A stretch of DNA of 8,492 nucleotides from Pseudopedobacter saltans (GCA_003241175.1 QFOI01000135.1:1-8492), one strand, 5' to 3'; shown: positions 1 to 6,507, counted from the first letter of the stretch. The notes: a model not told the origin generated them from the sequence alone. Numbers and translations are program-made.

Positions 1-1234
1 CTTTAAAATGATTTTTGATGGATTCTGAATGGGCTAGTAACTCTGCTCGACAAGGCTCACACCATGTTCCCCACATATCAAGCAACACAGTTTTTCCTTT
101 TACAAGTTTCAGTATGTCATTAAAAGTCTGCAACGAATCGGTATTTTCAATTAATACCATATTGTCTGTTATTTTCTTATTCCGTCTTGCAATAATCTTT
201 TGGACTTCTGGTTCTATATACGGCGTATATTGGCTATGTGGATATTTGATTTTGAATCTCTCATATATCTCTGGTATATTATCTTGCTTTCCTTCGAAAG
301 ATTCTTGCAAAATAATTGCATATAAAAACTCTGCTGTTTTATCAGAAAAATACTTATTGATAATCCTCTCTTTTAAATCATTTTCTGGATCATCGTTCAT
401 TATTCTCATACCATTTTGAATACTATCTGTTCCGTACCATTCTTTAAAAAAAGTATTGGGATCTTTATATTGTTCATTCCGTAATCTTTCTTTAATTCTA
501 ATCAAGTAAATGGGTAAAAAATATACGTAATTAGGAATATTCAATGCCGCTTTATTGTCAACTGGAATCGCTTTTGTAAGAGAATCTTCTATTTCCTGCC
601 ATTTATTTTCATTTCTAGAATAGGCATCTCTTATTTTATACTTATGGTCTCCTTTAAAATCAATATACGAATACAGGGGGAAATATTGATTCATTAATGA
701 GTATGCCTTAATGAACGCATTAGTTGGTTTATATTGATTTACGTATTTATTTAGGACTATCTCATTGCTATCTTTTTGTCTCTGGATTTCAGTTAATACA
801 TGATACGGTAAAGAATCTTTTTCAAACAAATCTCTGTTGATGTCATCTTTGAAGTTTTGAATAAGCGGTTGATTATTTTCACTTCCTTTTCCTGTGACTA
901 TCCATTTTGATGCATTTACATCAAACGTAATATCTAAATTATCTCCTGGAGATAAATAAAGGGAGTAATTAAAGGATTTTTGAGGCGACTCCTCATAGTA
1001 TGCATTGATAAAAATTGGTTTGGAAAGACTAAGCGATTTATTTGCTTTTCCATTTTCTAATGGTAGGGTAAATGACCGATCTTTAAACATTACAGTAGCA
1101 TCTGAATAGTCATTGTTAAATATCTCTACCTTTTTCGCTTTGCCATTTTTGATTTCGAAATGTATGCTAGCTGTTTGACAAATTCCCCATTTTGCAAGCA
1201 TAAATATTACCAAGCAGCAAGTAATTTTTTTCAT
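1..1234 (-). CDS. Secreted TlpA-like thioredoxin-fold protein (3' end outside window)
   Basis: Reading the minus strand from ATG at 1234 gives 411 codons with no stop before the window edge. Residues 1-20 (Lys-Lys start, hydrophobic core, ending near WGICQ) look like a Sec signal peptide. Residues about 22-130 are beta-rich, with the GKGSENN-type turn seen in N-terminal domains of Bacteroidota TlpA-family proteins. Residues about 130-365 are charged and probably helical. The thioredoxin fold begins near residue 370, and WGTWCEPCR places the redox cysteines at 392 and 395. Family knowledge suggests a periplasmic or envelope-bound disulfide reductase or oxidase; the substrate cannot be told from the sequence. 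The rest of the thioredoxin fold, including the cis-Pro, lies beyond position 1. The gene is visibly more AT-rich than the rest of the window and diverges from gldA across an 86-nt gap. I see no clear TAnnTTTG element for it. The family call is firm, the role is not. Confidence 0.87.
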   Translation of the reverse strand, partial: MKKITCCLVIFMLAKWGICQTASIHFEIKNGKAKKVEIFNNDYSDATVMFKDRSFTLPLENGKANKSLSLSKPIFINAYYEESPQKSFNYSLYLSPGDNLDITFDVNASKWIVTGKGSENNQPLIQNFKDDINRDLFEKDSLPYHVLTEIQRQKDSNEIVLNKYVNQYKPTNAFIKAYSLMNQYFPLYSYIDFKGDHKYKIRDAYSRNENKWQEIEDSLTKAIPVDNKAALNIPNYVYFLPIYLIRIKERLRNEQYKDPNTFFKEWYGTDSIQNGMRIMNDDPENDLKERIINKYFSDKTAEFLYAIILQESFEGKQDNIPEIYERFKIKYPHSQYTPYIEPEVQKIIARRNKKITDNMVLIENTDSLQTFNDILKLVKGKTVLLDMWGTWCEPCRAELLAHSESIKNHFK

Positions 1235-1307
1235 AGATATTGGTTTTGTAGCTAAATTAAATAATTAAAGTGAAAGATGCCATTACAAGTTAAAGGGTTT
1301 ATTCCTT

Positions 1308-1315
1308 TACTTTTG
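1308..1315 (+). promoter_or_regulatory. Bacteroidota -7 promoter element of gldA
   Basis: TACTTTTG is an exact match to the Bacteroidota -7 consensus TAnnTTTG. It ends five bases before the gldA ATG, so a transcript starting the usual few bases downstream would begin at or almost at the start codon. I see no convincing TTG box at about -33. There is no Shine-Dalgarno sequence. Confidence 0.6.
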
Positions 1316-1320
1316 TAACC

Positions 1321-2226
1321 ATGTCAATAGAAGTTAAGGGACTTACCAAAATATATGGGACGCAAAAGGCGGTTGACAATCTCTCCTTTTCCATTTCGGA
1401 AGGAGAGATTGTTGGTTTTCTAGGACCAAACGGTGCTGGTAAGTCAACCACCATGAAAATGATCACGGGTTATCTGACGCCAGACGCAGGTTCCATATTG
1501 GTTAATGGTATCTACATGCTGAAAGAACCGTTGAAAGCAAAGGCAAAAATTGGTTATCTACCGGAAGCTAATCCATTGTATTTCGACATGTACGTTCAGG
1601 AATACCTTTCTTTTGTGGCTGGCATTTTTCGTTTGGATAACAAGACGAAACGCATTCAGGATGTTATTGAATTGACAGGTTTGCAACCCGAAAAGCACAA
1701 AAAAATCGGCCAACTTTCCAAGGGTTACAAACAAAGAACTGGTTTGGCTGCAGCGTTAATTCACGATCCTGAAATATTGATATTGGATGAACCTACAAGC
1801 GGTCTAGATCCCAACCAGCTTATCGAAATCCGAAATGTCATACGCGAACAAGGAAAGAAAAAAACCGTATTGTTCTCCTCACATATCTTGCAGGAAGTGG
1901 AAGCTATATGTGATCGTATTTTGATTATAGATAAAGGCGTTTTGAAAAAGGATTCTCTATTGGAAGACTTGACGGAATTCAATGATTCTAAACGCGTTAT
2001 CAAACTTGTATTCAAAGAAACGATAGAAGCCTCTTGGTTATTAAGATTGTCCGCTATTGAAAGTGCCGAGCGCGATAAGCGTGGAGTCTGGACGCTAACT
2101 TGTAAAGATGAAGGCCTTGCCAAAAAACAAATCATGGAATTGGCGCTCAAAGAAGACTTCAATATCGTTTCCCTAGAATCAGCCTCTGTTGATCTCGAAC
2201 AGACATTCCGCGAAATGACACAATAG
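1321..2226 (+). CDS. gldA: Gliding motility ABC transporter ATP-binding protein GldA
   Basis: This 301-residue protein is a complete ABC ATPase. Walker A is GPNGAGKST at 35-43, YLPE at 79-82 stands in the Q-loop position with Glu for Gln, the signature LSKGYKQR is at 132-139, Walker B ILILDE at 152-157, and the H-loop His is 188. The start MSIEVKGLTKIYGTQKA, the segment NPLYFDMYVQEYL and HKKIGQLSKGYKQR follow the GldA pattern closely. In gliding Bacteroidota, GldA is the cytoplasmic ATPase working with the membrane proteins GldF and GldG. Neither is encoded here, which is common because gldA often stands apart from gldFG. The C-terminal 80 residues form an accessory domain of the kind found in such ATPases. 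ATG 1321 is the only start, because an in-frame TAA lies at 1291. It is followed after 21 nt by the DUF2461 gene, probably cotranscribed. GldA-like ATPases also occur in non-gliding members, so motility itself is not proven. Confidence 0.9.
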   Translation: MSIEVKGLTKIYGTQKAVDNLSFSISEGEIVGFLGPNGAGKSTTMKMITGYLTPDAGSILVNGIYMLKEPLKAKAKIGYLPEANPLYFDMYVQEYLSFVAGIFRLDNKTKRIQDVIELTGLQPEKHKKIGQLSKGYKQRTGLAAALIHDPEILILDEPTSGLDPNQLIEIRNVIREQGKKKTVLFSSHILQEVEAICDRILIIDKGVLKKDSLLEDLTEFNDSKRVIKLVFKETIEASWLLRLSAIESAERDKRGVWTLTCKDEGLAKKQIMELALKEDFNIVSLESASVDLEQTFREMTQ

Positions 2227-2247
2227 ATTTTACCAAAAAAAATCGTC

Positions 2248-2916
2248 ATGCTACAAAAAAGTACATTACAGTTTCTCAAAAACATCAAGAAAAGCAATCA
2301 TAAAGACTGGATGGATGCTCATCGATCCGAGTATGAAGCTGCGAAAAAAGATTTTGCACAATTGATCGAAAAAATCATATCCATTTTTGGTAAAAAGGAT
2401 GCGGAAATTGCACATCTCACTGCATCGTCCTGTACTTTTCGTTTCAATAGGGACATTCGTTTCAGTAAAGACAAATCGCCTTACAAAACCAATTTTGGCG
2501 CGAGCATCAACAAAGGCGGGAAGAAAGCACATTCTGCAGGTTATTATCTGCATCTGGAACCCGGCAATTCCTTTTGCGGTGGCGGTATTTGGATGCCGGA
2601 ATCAAAGGATCTTGCTGCCGTAAGACAAGAGATAGACTACAATTGGGAAGAATTTGAAAAAATAGTCAAAAACAAAACTTTTACCAAAACATATGGTTCA
2701 CTTTCTTTTGCTCCTGAATACGTATTGATCCGTGAGCCCAAAGGTTACGAAAAGGACAATCCAGCCATTGAATATTTAAAGCTAAAATCTTTTTTGGCGT
2801 TAAAAGATTTACCTGATGACCTATTTGTATCTGACAAAATAGAAAAAGAGGTTGTAGACGCCTTTTCTGCGTTACAACCCCTAATAATTTTTATGAATCG
2901 AGCTTTGGATGACTAA
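2248..2916 (+). CDS. DUF2461 family protein (TIGR02453)
   Basis: The 222-residue protein matches the DUF2461/TIGR02453 family over its full length. It has an N-terminal LQFLKNIKKSNHKDWMDAHR, then FRFNRDIRFSKDKSPYK at 64-80, TNFGA at 81-85, and AGYYLHLEP then FCGGGIWMP at about 97-117. The family length is usually about 220 residues, so it looks intact. No signal peptide or membrane segment is visible, so it should be cytosolic. The biochemical role of the family is not established and I do not assign one. It sits 21 nt behind gldA on the same strand with no promoter or terminator between them, so it is likely the second gene of a two-gene operon. Its TAA stop (2914-2916) overlaps the stop codon of the opposing lipoprotein gene, and its last 70 bases carry a strong hairpin (2850-2879). 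Confidence 0.9.
   Translation: MLQKSTLQFLKNIKKSNHKDWMDAHRSEYEAAKKDFAQLIEKIISIFGKKDAEIAHLTASSCTFRFNRDIRFSKDKSPYKTNFGASINKGGKKAHSAGYYLHLEPGNSFCGGGIWMPESKDLAAVRQEIDYNWEEFEKIVKNKTFTKTYGSLSFAPEYVLIREPKGYEKDNPAIEYLKLKSFLALKDLPDDLFVSDKIEKEVVDAFSALQPLIIFMNRALDD
2850..2879 (-). terminator. Hairpin terminator for the minus-strand lipoprotein gene, inside the DUF2461 CDS
   Basis: The arms GGTTGTA-G-ACGC (2850-2861) and GCGT-TACAACC (2869-2879) pair over 11 bp with a single bulged G2857 and a 7-base loop. On the minus strand the stem is followed at once by TCTTTTTCTATTTTG, the layout of an intrinsic terminator. It begins about 33 nt past the lipoprotein stop codon. On the plus strand the nearest T-run (2887-2892) is 7 nt past the stem, and stopping there would cut the DUF2461 message before its stop codon. 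I therefore assign it to the minus strand. Confidence 0.6.
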
Positions 2917-3680
2917 TTCTGGTCAACATAACCCTTTTGAATAAATTTAAAATCGAAAGTGTCCGTATTTTCCATCCCTACGATAGGCTTTATATAGAGC
3001 GTATACACGCTTCCTGCATTTAAAGCTTGATAAAACGTTTTGATGGGTTGGCGCCCAACACCTTCACTAGCGTTGTATAAGTCAAATTTCCATCTATTGT
3101 TTGAACGAAACAGCCCATACTGCGTATAGTTGCTGGAATAGGACTGGTCATTGTATATTCTTCTCAAAAAAGGCCTTAATGTATCTGCTGGAAGCGTTCT
3201 ACCTTCAATACTCATCACAACATCTATGGCCGGGGAAAATGGAGCAAAATTGAAAAAACGTAGTTTCAATGTGTCTATACCAGCAACCGGGCTTAATGTA
3301 TTTTCCGTTACGATGGACACAGTTGCTTTGTTGGTATTAATCTGTCCGCCACTTGTATCCGGCAACAGAAACATGGAATAGTAGATTCCTGACTGTAACT
3401 GTTGGTTTCCATTAACCAAAGTATCAGAAGTCCCCGTTTTAACAACTCGCAGGTTATAAAATCCTGGCAATCCGGCGGCATAGCCAGTCAGAGTGTCAAA
3501 TGGTAAATCTGATGCGACCTCTTCTTGGTTGGAATATATATCAAAACCCATATTAGGAACCACATTGATCCAACGCATTCTAGTCGGACCAGGTTGGCCA
3601 CTATTGTCACTTTTGGAGCAGGCAACTAATGAAGATACTGCTGCTGCCAATACTACTATCTGAAAAAAAATCCTTCGCAT
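2913..3680 (-). CDS. DUF4397 domain lipoprotein with two repeats
   Basis: The 255-residue product starts with Arg-Arg, a hydrophobic stretch and the lipobox LVAC, so Cys21 should be lipidated by signal peptidase II processing. The mature start CSKSDN has acidic and basic residues just after the Cys; whether that exports it to the cell surface, as in some Bacteroidota, cannot be decided here. The body is beta-rich and fits DUF4397. It seems duplicated: MRWINVVPNMGFDIY (35-49) corresponds to LRFFNFAPFSPAIDV (140-154), and LQSGIYYSMFLLP (95-107) to LNAGSVYTLYIKP (220-232). No catalytic motif is visible; a structural or binding role in the envelope is an inference. The ATG at 3680 lies 37 nt after the serine ammonia-lyase stop, so readthrough from that gene is plausible. 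The TAG stop at 2915-2913 overlaps the DUF2461 stop. Confidence 0.82.
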   Translation of the reverse strand: MRRIFFQIVVLAAAVSSLVACSKSDNSGQPGPTRMRWINVVPNMGFDIYSNQEEVASDLPFDTLTGYAAGLPGFYNLRVVKTGTSDTLVNGNQQLQSGIYYSMFLLPDTSGGQINTNKATVSIVTENTLSPVAGIDTLKLRFFNFAPFSPAIDVVMSIEGRTLPADTLRPFLRRIYNDQSYSSNYTQYGLFRSNNRWKFDLYNASEGVGRQPIKTFYQALNAGSVYTLYIKPIVGMENTDTFDFKFIQKGYVDQN

Positions 3681-3717
3681 ATCGAAAAAAATTGCAAGAT
3701 ACGTTCTTATCTGTTTA

Positions 3718-5148
3718 CTAACATTCGCTCAGACCCAAAGGAACATGCACCGCCAATCCACCATCAGAGGTTTCTTTGTATTTACTATTCATGTCCAATG
3801 CCGTTTCCCACATAGTCCGTACAACTTTGTCCAAGGAGACTTTGGCATAATCCGGCCCAGATTGTAAAGCCAATTGGGAAGCCGTAATGGCTTTTATTGC
3901 ACCCATTGTATTTCTTTCGATACAAGGAACTTGTACCAAACCCGCAATCGGATCACAAGTCAAGCCAAGATGATGCTCCATGGCTATTTCTGCGGCCATC
4001 AAAGACTGTTTTTGGGTTCCGCCAAGAGATTCCGTTAATGCACCAGCTGCCATGGCAGAAGAAACACCGATTTCTGCTTGACAACCTCCCATCGCGGCGG
4101 AAATAGTTGCGCCTTTTTTGAAAATACTTCCTATTTCAGATGCCGTCAGCAAAAATTTAAAAATCTTTTCTTCCGTGTTTCCATTTCCAAACAAGATATA
4201 GTATTGCAAAACAGCAGGAATGACACCAGCTGCACCATTTGTGGGAGCGGTGACAACACGTCCAAACGAAGCATTTTCTTCATTGACCGCCAAGGCAAAA
4301 CAACTAATCCAATCCAATACGGAATTAAAGTCCAAGGGCGTTTCTTTAATAGCTTGTATCCAGGAATCATAATCGGAATACGTTCTACCTTTCAGCAATT
4401 TTTTGTTTAGTTCAAAAGCGCGACGCCTTACATGTAAACCACCTGGTAGTTCGCCTTTGGTATGGCAGCCTCGATAGATACACTGACGCATGGTGTCCCA
4501 GATACGCATGACTCCGGAAACCGTCTCACTTTCGTCACGCCAAGCGCTTTCATTTTCTAAGACTATCTCATTGATGGACATTCCAGTTTTTATACACCAA
4601 AATTCTAAGTCTCTTGATGTATCGATTGGGAAAGGTAGATCCACTGGCTTGGTTTTTACGGAAGTATCATCTCCCTCTTGCACCACAAAACCACCACCAA
4701 TAGAATACCATGTATCACTAATCTTTTCGCCAGATTTTAGATCCACCAAAAATGTCAACGCATTAGGATGGAATGGCAACGATTCATGGAAAAGGAAAGT
4801 AATATTTTTTTGTGGGTCAAATTCTATTAAATGTTGGCCTTGTAATGCTATTACCTTTTCTGTTTTAAGTTTTTCTATTTTAGGGAAGATTAGATCTACT
4901 GCTGTCGTTTCAGGATTTTCGCCCATAAGCCCCATCTGCACCGCAATATCAGTGCCGTGTCCAACCCCAGTTTTGGCAAGGGATCCGTACAGGTACACAT
5001 GTAAGGACGCTATCTGATCCAAGCCATATTGGGAATCCATTTTTTTTAAAAAAAATATCGCCGCTCTCCAAGGACCTAATGTATGCGAACTTGATGGTCC
5101 CACTCCAATCTTAAACATGTCAAATACGGAAATCGACTCCCTAACCAT
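3718..5148 (-). CDS. sdaA: L-serine ammonia-lyase, iron-sulfur dependent, single chain
   Basis: The enzyme converts L-serine to pyruvate and ammonia in the cytosol using a [4Fe-4S] cluster rather than PLP. From ATG 5148 it has 476 residues. The beta domain comes first (about 1-160, with GVGPSSSHTLGPW, SSSHT at 19-23), then the alpha domain (about 190-470, with TAPTNGAAGVIPA). Cluster cysteines are seen in GGCQAE (C356), LTCDP (C398) and VPCIERN (C409). The last residue is also Cys (C476, ending GLSEC), matching the C-terminal cysteine known in the Legionella enzyme to cap the cluster. I prefer ATG 5148 to the in-frame TTG at 5163: that TTG is the last three bases of a TATTTTTG promoter element, and the product from 5148 begins with the family-typical ESISVFDMFKIG. 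The stop TAG is followed directly by TAA. The lipoprotein gene follows after 37 nt. The enzyme is intact by all visible motifs. Confidence 0.95.
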   Translation of the reverse strand: MVRESISVFDMFKIGVGPSSSHTLGPWRAAIFFLKKMDSQYGLDQIASLHVYLYGSLAKTGVGHGTDIAVQMGLMGENPETTAVDLIFPKIEKLKTEKVIALQGQHLIEFDPQKNITFLFHESLPFHPNALTFLVDLKSGEKISDTWYSIGGGFVVQEGDDTSVKTKPVDLPFPIDTSRDLEFWCIKTGMSINEIVLENESAWRDESETVSGVMRIWDTMRQCIYRGCHTKGELPGGLHVRRRAFELNKKLLKGRTYSDYDSWIQAIKETPLDFNSVLDWISCFALAVNEENASFGRVVTAPTNGAAGVIPAVLQYYILFGNGNTEEKIFKFLLTASEIGSIFKKGATISAAMGGCQAEIGVSSAMAAGALTESLGGTQKQSLMAAEIAMEHHLGLTCDPIAGLVQVPCIERNTMGAIKAITASQLALQSGPDYAKVSLDKVVRTMWETALDMNSKYKETSDGGLAVHVPLGLSEC

Positions 5149-5160
5149 AGCTATTTTTCC

Positions 5161-5168
5161 CAAAAATA
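5161..5168 (-). promoter_or_regulatory. Bacteroidota -7 promoter element of serine ammonia-lyase gene
   Basis: Read on the minus strand this is TATTTTTG, an exact TAnnTTTG match. It ends 12 nt before the ATG at 5148. It lies in the 57-nt gap after the PAP2-like gene, so the lyase has its own promoter even though the upstream gene is on the same strand. The terminal TTG of the element can be misread as the start codon. No good -33 TTG at 17-23 nt spacing is visible. Confidence 0.55.
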
Positions 5169-5205
5169 CCTATAATACAGCAACGATTAAGCAGAAAAGC
5201 AAATA

Positions 5206-5790
5206 TTACAAAAATCTTGTATTGACCCATCCACAAGCTAGTCCGATTATAGTTCCAATAACAATTTCAACCAACGTGTGTCGCTTCAGCACCAGTCTCG
5301 ACAAGGCAACCAAAACAGAAAGGAGCAATACGCCTATTCCAATACCAAGGTTATAGTGGAGCAGTATGGAAACAATATAAAAATTGATACCTGCATGCAT
5401 GGACGCCTTTATTTTAAAATTGACAAAAGCAAACAAAATCAACAGGATCAAAAATATAAATGTACTGTGCACCAATACAGGCGATTGTCCGCTCCACCAA
5501 AAATATATGGAGACGATAGTCAATAAGGCAATCGCGAACGGAAAGAATTTTTTGCGTTGTTGTTGATTGGAAACATCAAAATTGGAATAATCTCCTTTTC
5601 TGGTTTTCCATAGATTGTGTAGTAATATGGGAATAGTTATTCCTCCAATAATAATCATTGAAATGCGATTGGCATCTTTGGAAGATAATTCTTGATGAGA
5701 AAGAAAGTACACCAATATTGAAATGGTCAGCAACGGATGGCCGACAACGGAAAAAAAACGTGCAATGTATTGAATATACTCTTTTCGCAA
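5206..5790 (-). CDS. PAP2-superfamily-like integral membrane protein
   Basis: The 194-residue product has about six hydrophobic segments (roughly 10-31, 43-60, 82-99, 105-127, 136-163, 172-188). It carries a degenerate PAP2 phosphatase signature. SRLVLKRH at 164-171 fits the third motif (SR-x5-H), but the acidic residue four after the His is Glu175 instead of Asp. KASMHAG at 128-134 stands where PSGH is expected, and R79-x4-P84 is a poor version of the first motif. Family members dephosphorylate lipid phosphates at the membrane; with these changes, activity here is uncertain. No ATG exists near the N-terminus: the open frame upstream to 5856 has none and the first internal Met is residue 45. 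TTG 5790 is the best start. It lies 16 nt after a TATTTTTG promoter element and gives an N-terminus ending at the family-like GHPLL. The lyase gene follows after 57 nt but has its own promoter. Confidence 0.72.
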   Translation of the reverse strand: MRKEYIQYIARFFSVVGHPLLTISILVYFLSHQELSSKDANRISMIIIGGITIPILLHNLWKTRKGDYSNFDVSNQQQRKKFFPFAIALLTIVSIYFWWSGQSPVLVHSTFIFLILLILFAFVNFKIKASMHAGINFYIVSILLHYNLGIGIGVLLLSVLVALSRLVLKRHTLVEIVIGTIIGLACGWVNTRFL

Positions 5791-5806
5791 GAAATGGATT
5801 GAATGC

Positions 5807-5814
5807 CAAAAATA
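5807..5814 (-). promoter_or_regulatory. Bacteroidota -7 promoter element of PAP2-like gene
   Basis: The minus strand reads TATTTTTG, identical to the element before the serine ammonia-lyase gene. The first possible start codon downstream in the PAP2 frame is TTG 5790, 16 nt beyond the element. The region where a -33 box would fall overlaps the terminator hairpin at 5829-5848. Confidence 0.5.
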
Positions 5815-5819
5815 AACAA

Positions 5820-5850
5820 TAAAAAAGAGAGCTTCTAGAAAGAAGCTCCC
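5820..5850 (-). terminator. Rho-independent terminator of the Gly/Asn-rich secreted protein gene
   Basis: On the minus strand, GAGCTTCT and AGAAGCTC form a perfect 8-bp stem (5848-5841 with 5836-5829) around a TTCT loop. It can be extended by a G-T and a G-C pair. The stem is followed directly by TCTTTTTTATT. It starts about 45 nt after the stop codon of the gene ending at 5895 and right before the PAP2 promoter. Confidence 0.85.
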
Positions 5851-5894
5851 TATACCCTATTTGTCTAGCTAAAAACCTATTTCACAAAATCCTT

Positions 5895-6404
5895 TTATCT
5901 TCTACCTCTTCCACCGCCATGACCATTTCCCCTATTACCACCTCCATTGTTCCAATGGCCATTATTACCTTTTCCATTTCCGAAATGATTGTCGTTGTTG
6001 AAGTGTTTTCCTCCACCGTAAGCGTAATTGTTGTTGACGATTACTTGTCTACCGCCGCCTCTGTAAGCAGGAATTCCTCTGTATCCAAATGCGCTTCTGG
6101 TCATTGGCATAATGCGTGCACGTCTAAAATCATATCTAGCAAATCTTGCAGGCACTGCTCGGCTGTAAATCCATCTATTGTTGTTGAGATATATGTATTG
6201 ACCTATTCCCATATCATAGTAGCAATTGATATCTGGAAAATAATAGTATGGACTAGCTGGACTAGCAGCTGGAACCCATACTGGCGCTGGTGCTGCATAT
6301 ACAGGAGCCGGAGTTCCGATACTTACGCCAATACTTACTTGCGCTTTCGCCATGGAAATCATTGTTAAGGCTGCGATGGTCATTGTGTAAAATATCTTTT
6401 TCAT
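5895..6404 (-). CDS. Secreted protein with Tyr-rich core and Gly/Asn/His/Arg-rich tail
   Basis: The 169-residue product has a clear Sec signal peptide (Lys-Lys start, hydrophobic core, likely cleavage after AKA at 19-21). Then come a short SIGVSIG strand, a Pro/Ala-rich stretch (31-51), a Tyr-rich region (53-92, including YYYFPDINCYYD and IYLNNNRWIYS) and a low-complexity tail (126-169) made almost only of Gly, Asn, His, Arg and Lys. The core resembles small secreted proteins common in Bacteroidota genomes, whose role is unknown. I cannot assign a function; an envelope or matrix-associated role is only a guess from the composition. The ATG at 6404 is the natural start. The gene ends in its own terminator and is transcribed divergently from the TRIC-family gene. 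An open frame on the opposite strand here is a by-product of the skewed composition. Confidence 0.8.
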   Translation of the reverse strand: MKKIFYTMTIAALTMISMAKAQVSIGVSIGTPAPVYAAPAPVWVPAASPASPYYYFPDINCYYDMGIGQYIYLNNNRWIYSRAVPARFARYDFRRARIMPMTRSAFGYRGIPAYRGGGRQVIVNNNYAYGGGKHFNNDNHFGNGKGNNGHWNNGGGNRGNGHGGGRGRR

Positions 6405-6477
6405 AACATCTATTTTTAGTGATTATCATTTCATGTTCCTATCTATTCATACTTGAAAACTGTGCCAAACAATCATC

Positions 6478-6507
6478 CAAAAACAGGTATGTAGACGAAC
6501 ACATCAA
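6478..6507 (-). promoter_or_regulatory. Possible promoter of the secreted-protein gene
   Basis: On the minus strand a TTG (6507-6505) is followed after 19 nt by TGTTTTTG (6485-6478), seven of eight bases of TAnnTTTG. The spacing suits Bacteroidota promoters. It would give an untranslated leader of about 65-70 nt before ATG 6404. This 210-nt intergenic stretch (6405-6614) otherwise holds only the -7 element of the TRIC gene on the other strand. The call is weak because the conserved A is missing. Confidence 0.3.

Noticed and set aside
15..419. 134-codon plus-strand open frame at the left edge
   Set aside because: It lies opposite the TlpA-like gene, whose minus-strand reading gives a signal peptide and a WCEPC motif. 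The plus-strand product has no recognisable features.
1761..2297. 178-codon minus-strand open frame across the end of gldA
   Set aside because: It is antisense to gldA Walker B and the C-terminal domain, with no family features and no promoter.
3686..3712. Short hairpin (AGATA/TATCT) followed by a T-run between the lyase and lipoprotein genes
   Set aside because: The stem is only 5 bp and AT-rich, and the T-run ends just before the lipoprotein ATG. It is too weak to call a terminator, so cotranscription remains open.
4490..5017. 175-codon plus-strand open frame
   Set aside because: It is antisense to the serine ammonia-lyase gene, which is clearly the real gene by family motifs along its full length.
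5919..6368. 149-codon open frame on the plus strand opposite the secreted-protein gene
   Set aside because: Its product is a low-complexity run of Ser, Ile and Val that mirrors the Gly/Asn/Tyr codons of the other strand. The minus-strand gene has a signal peptide and its own terminator.
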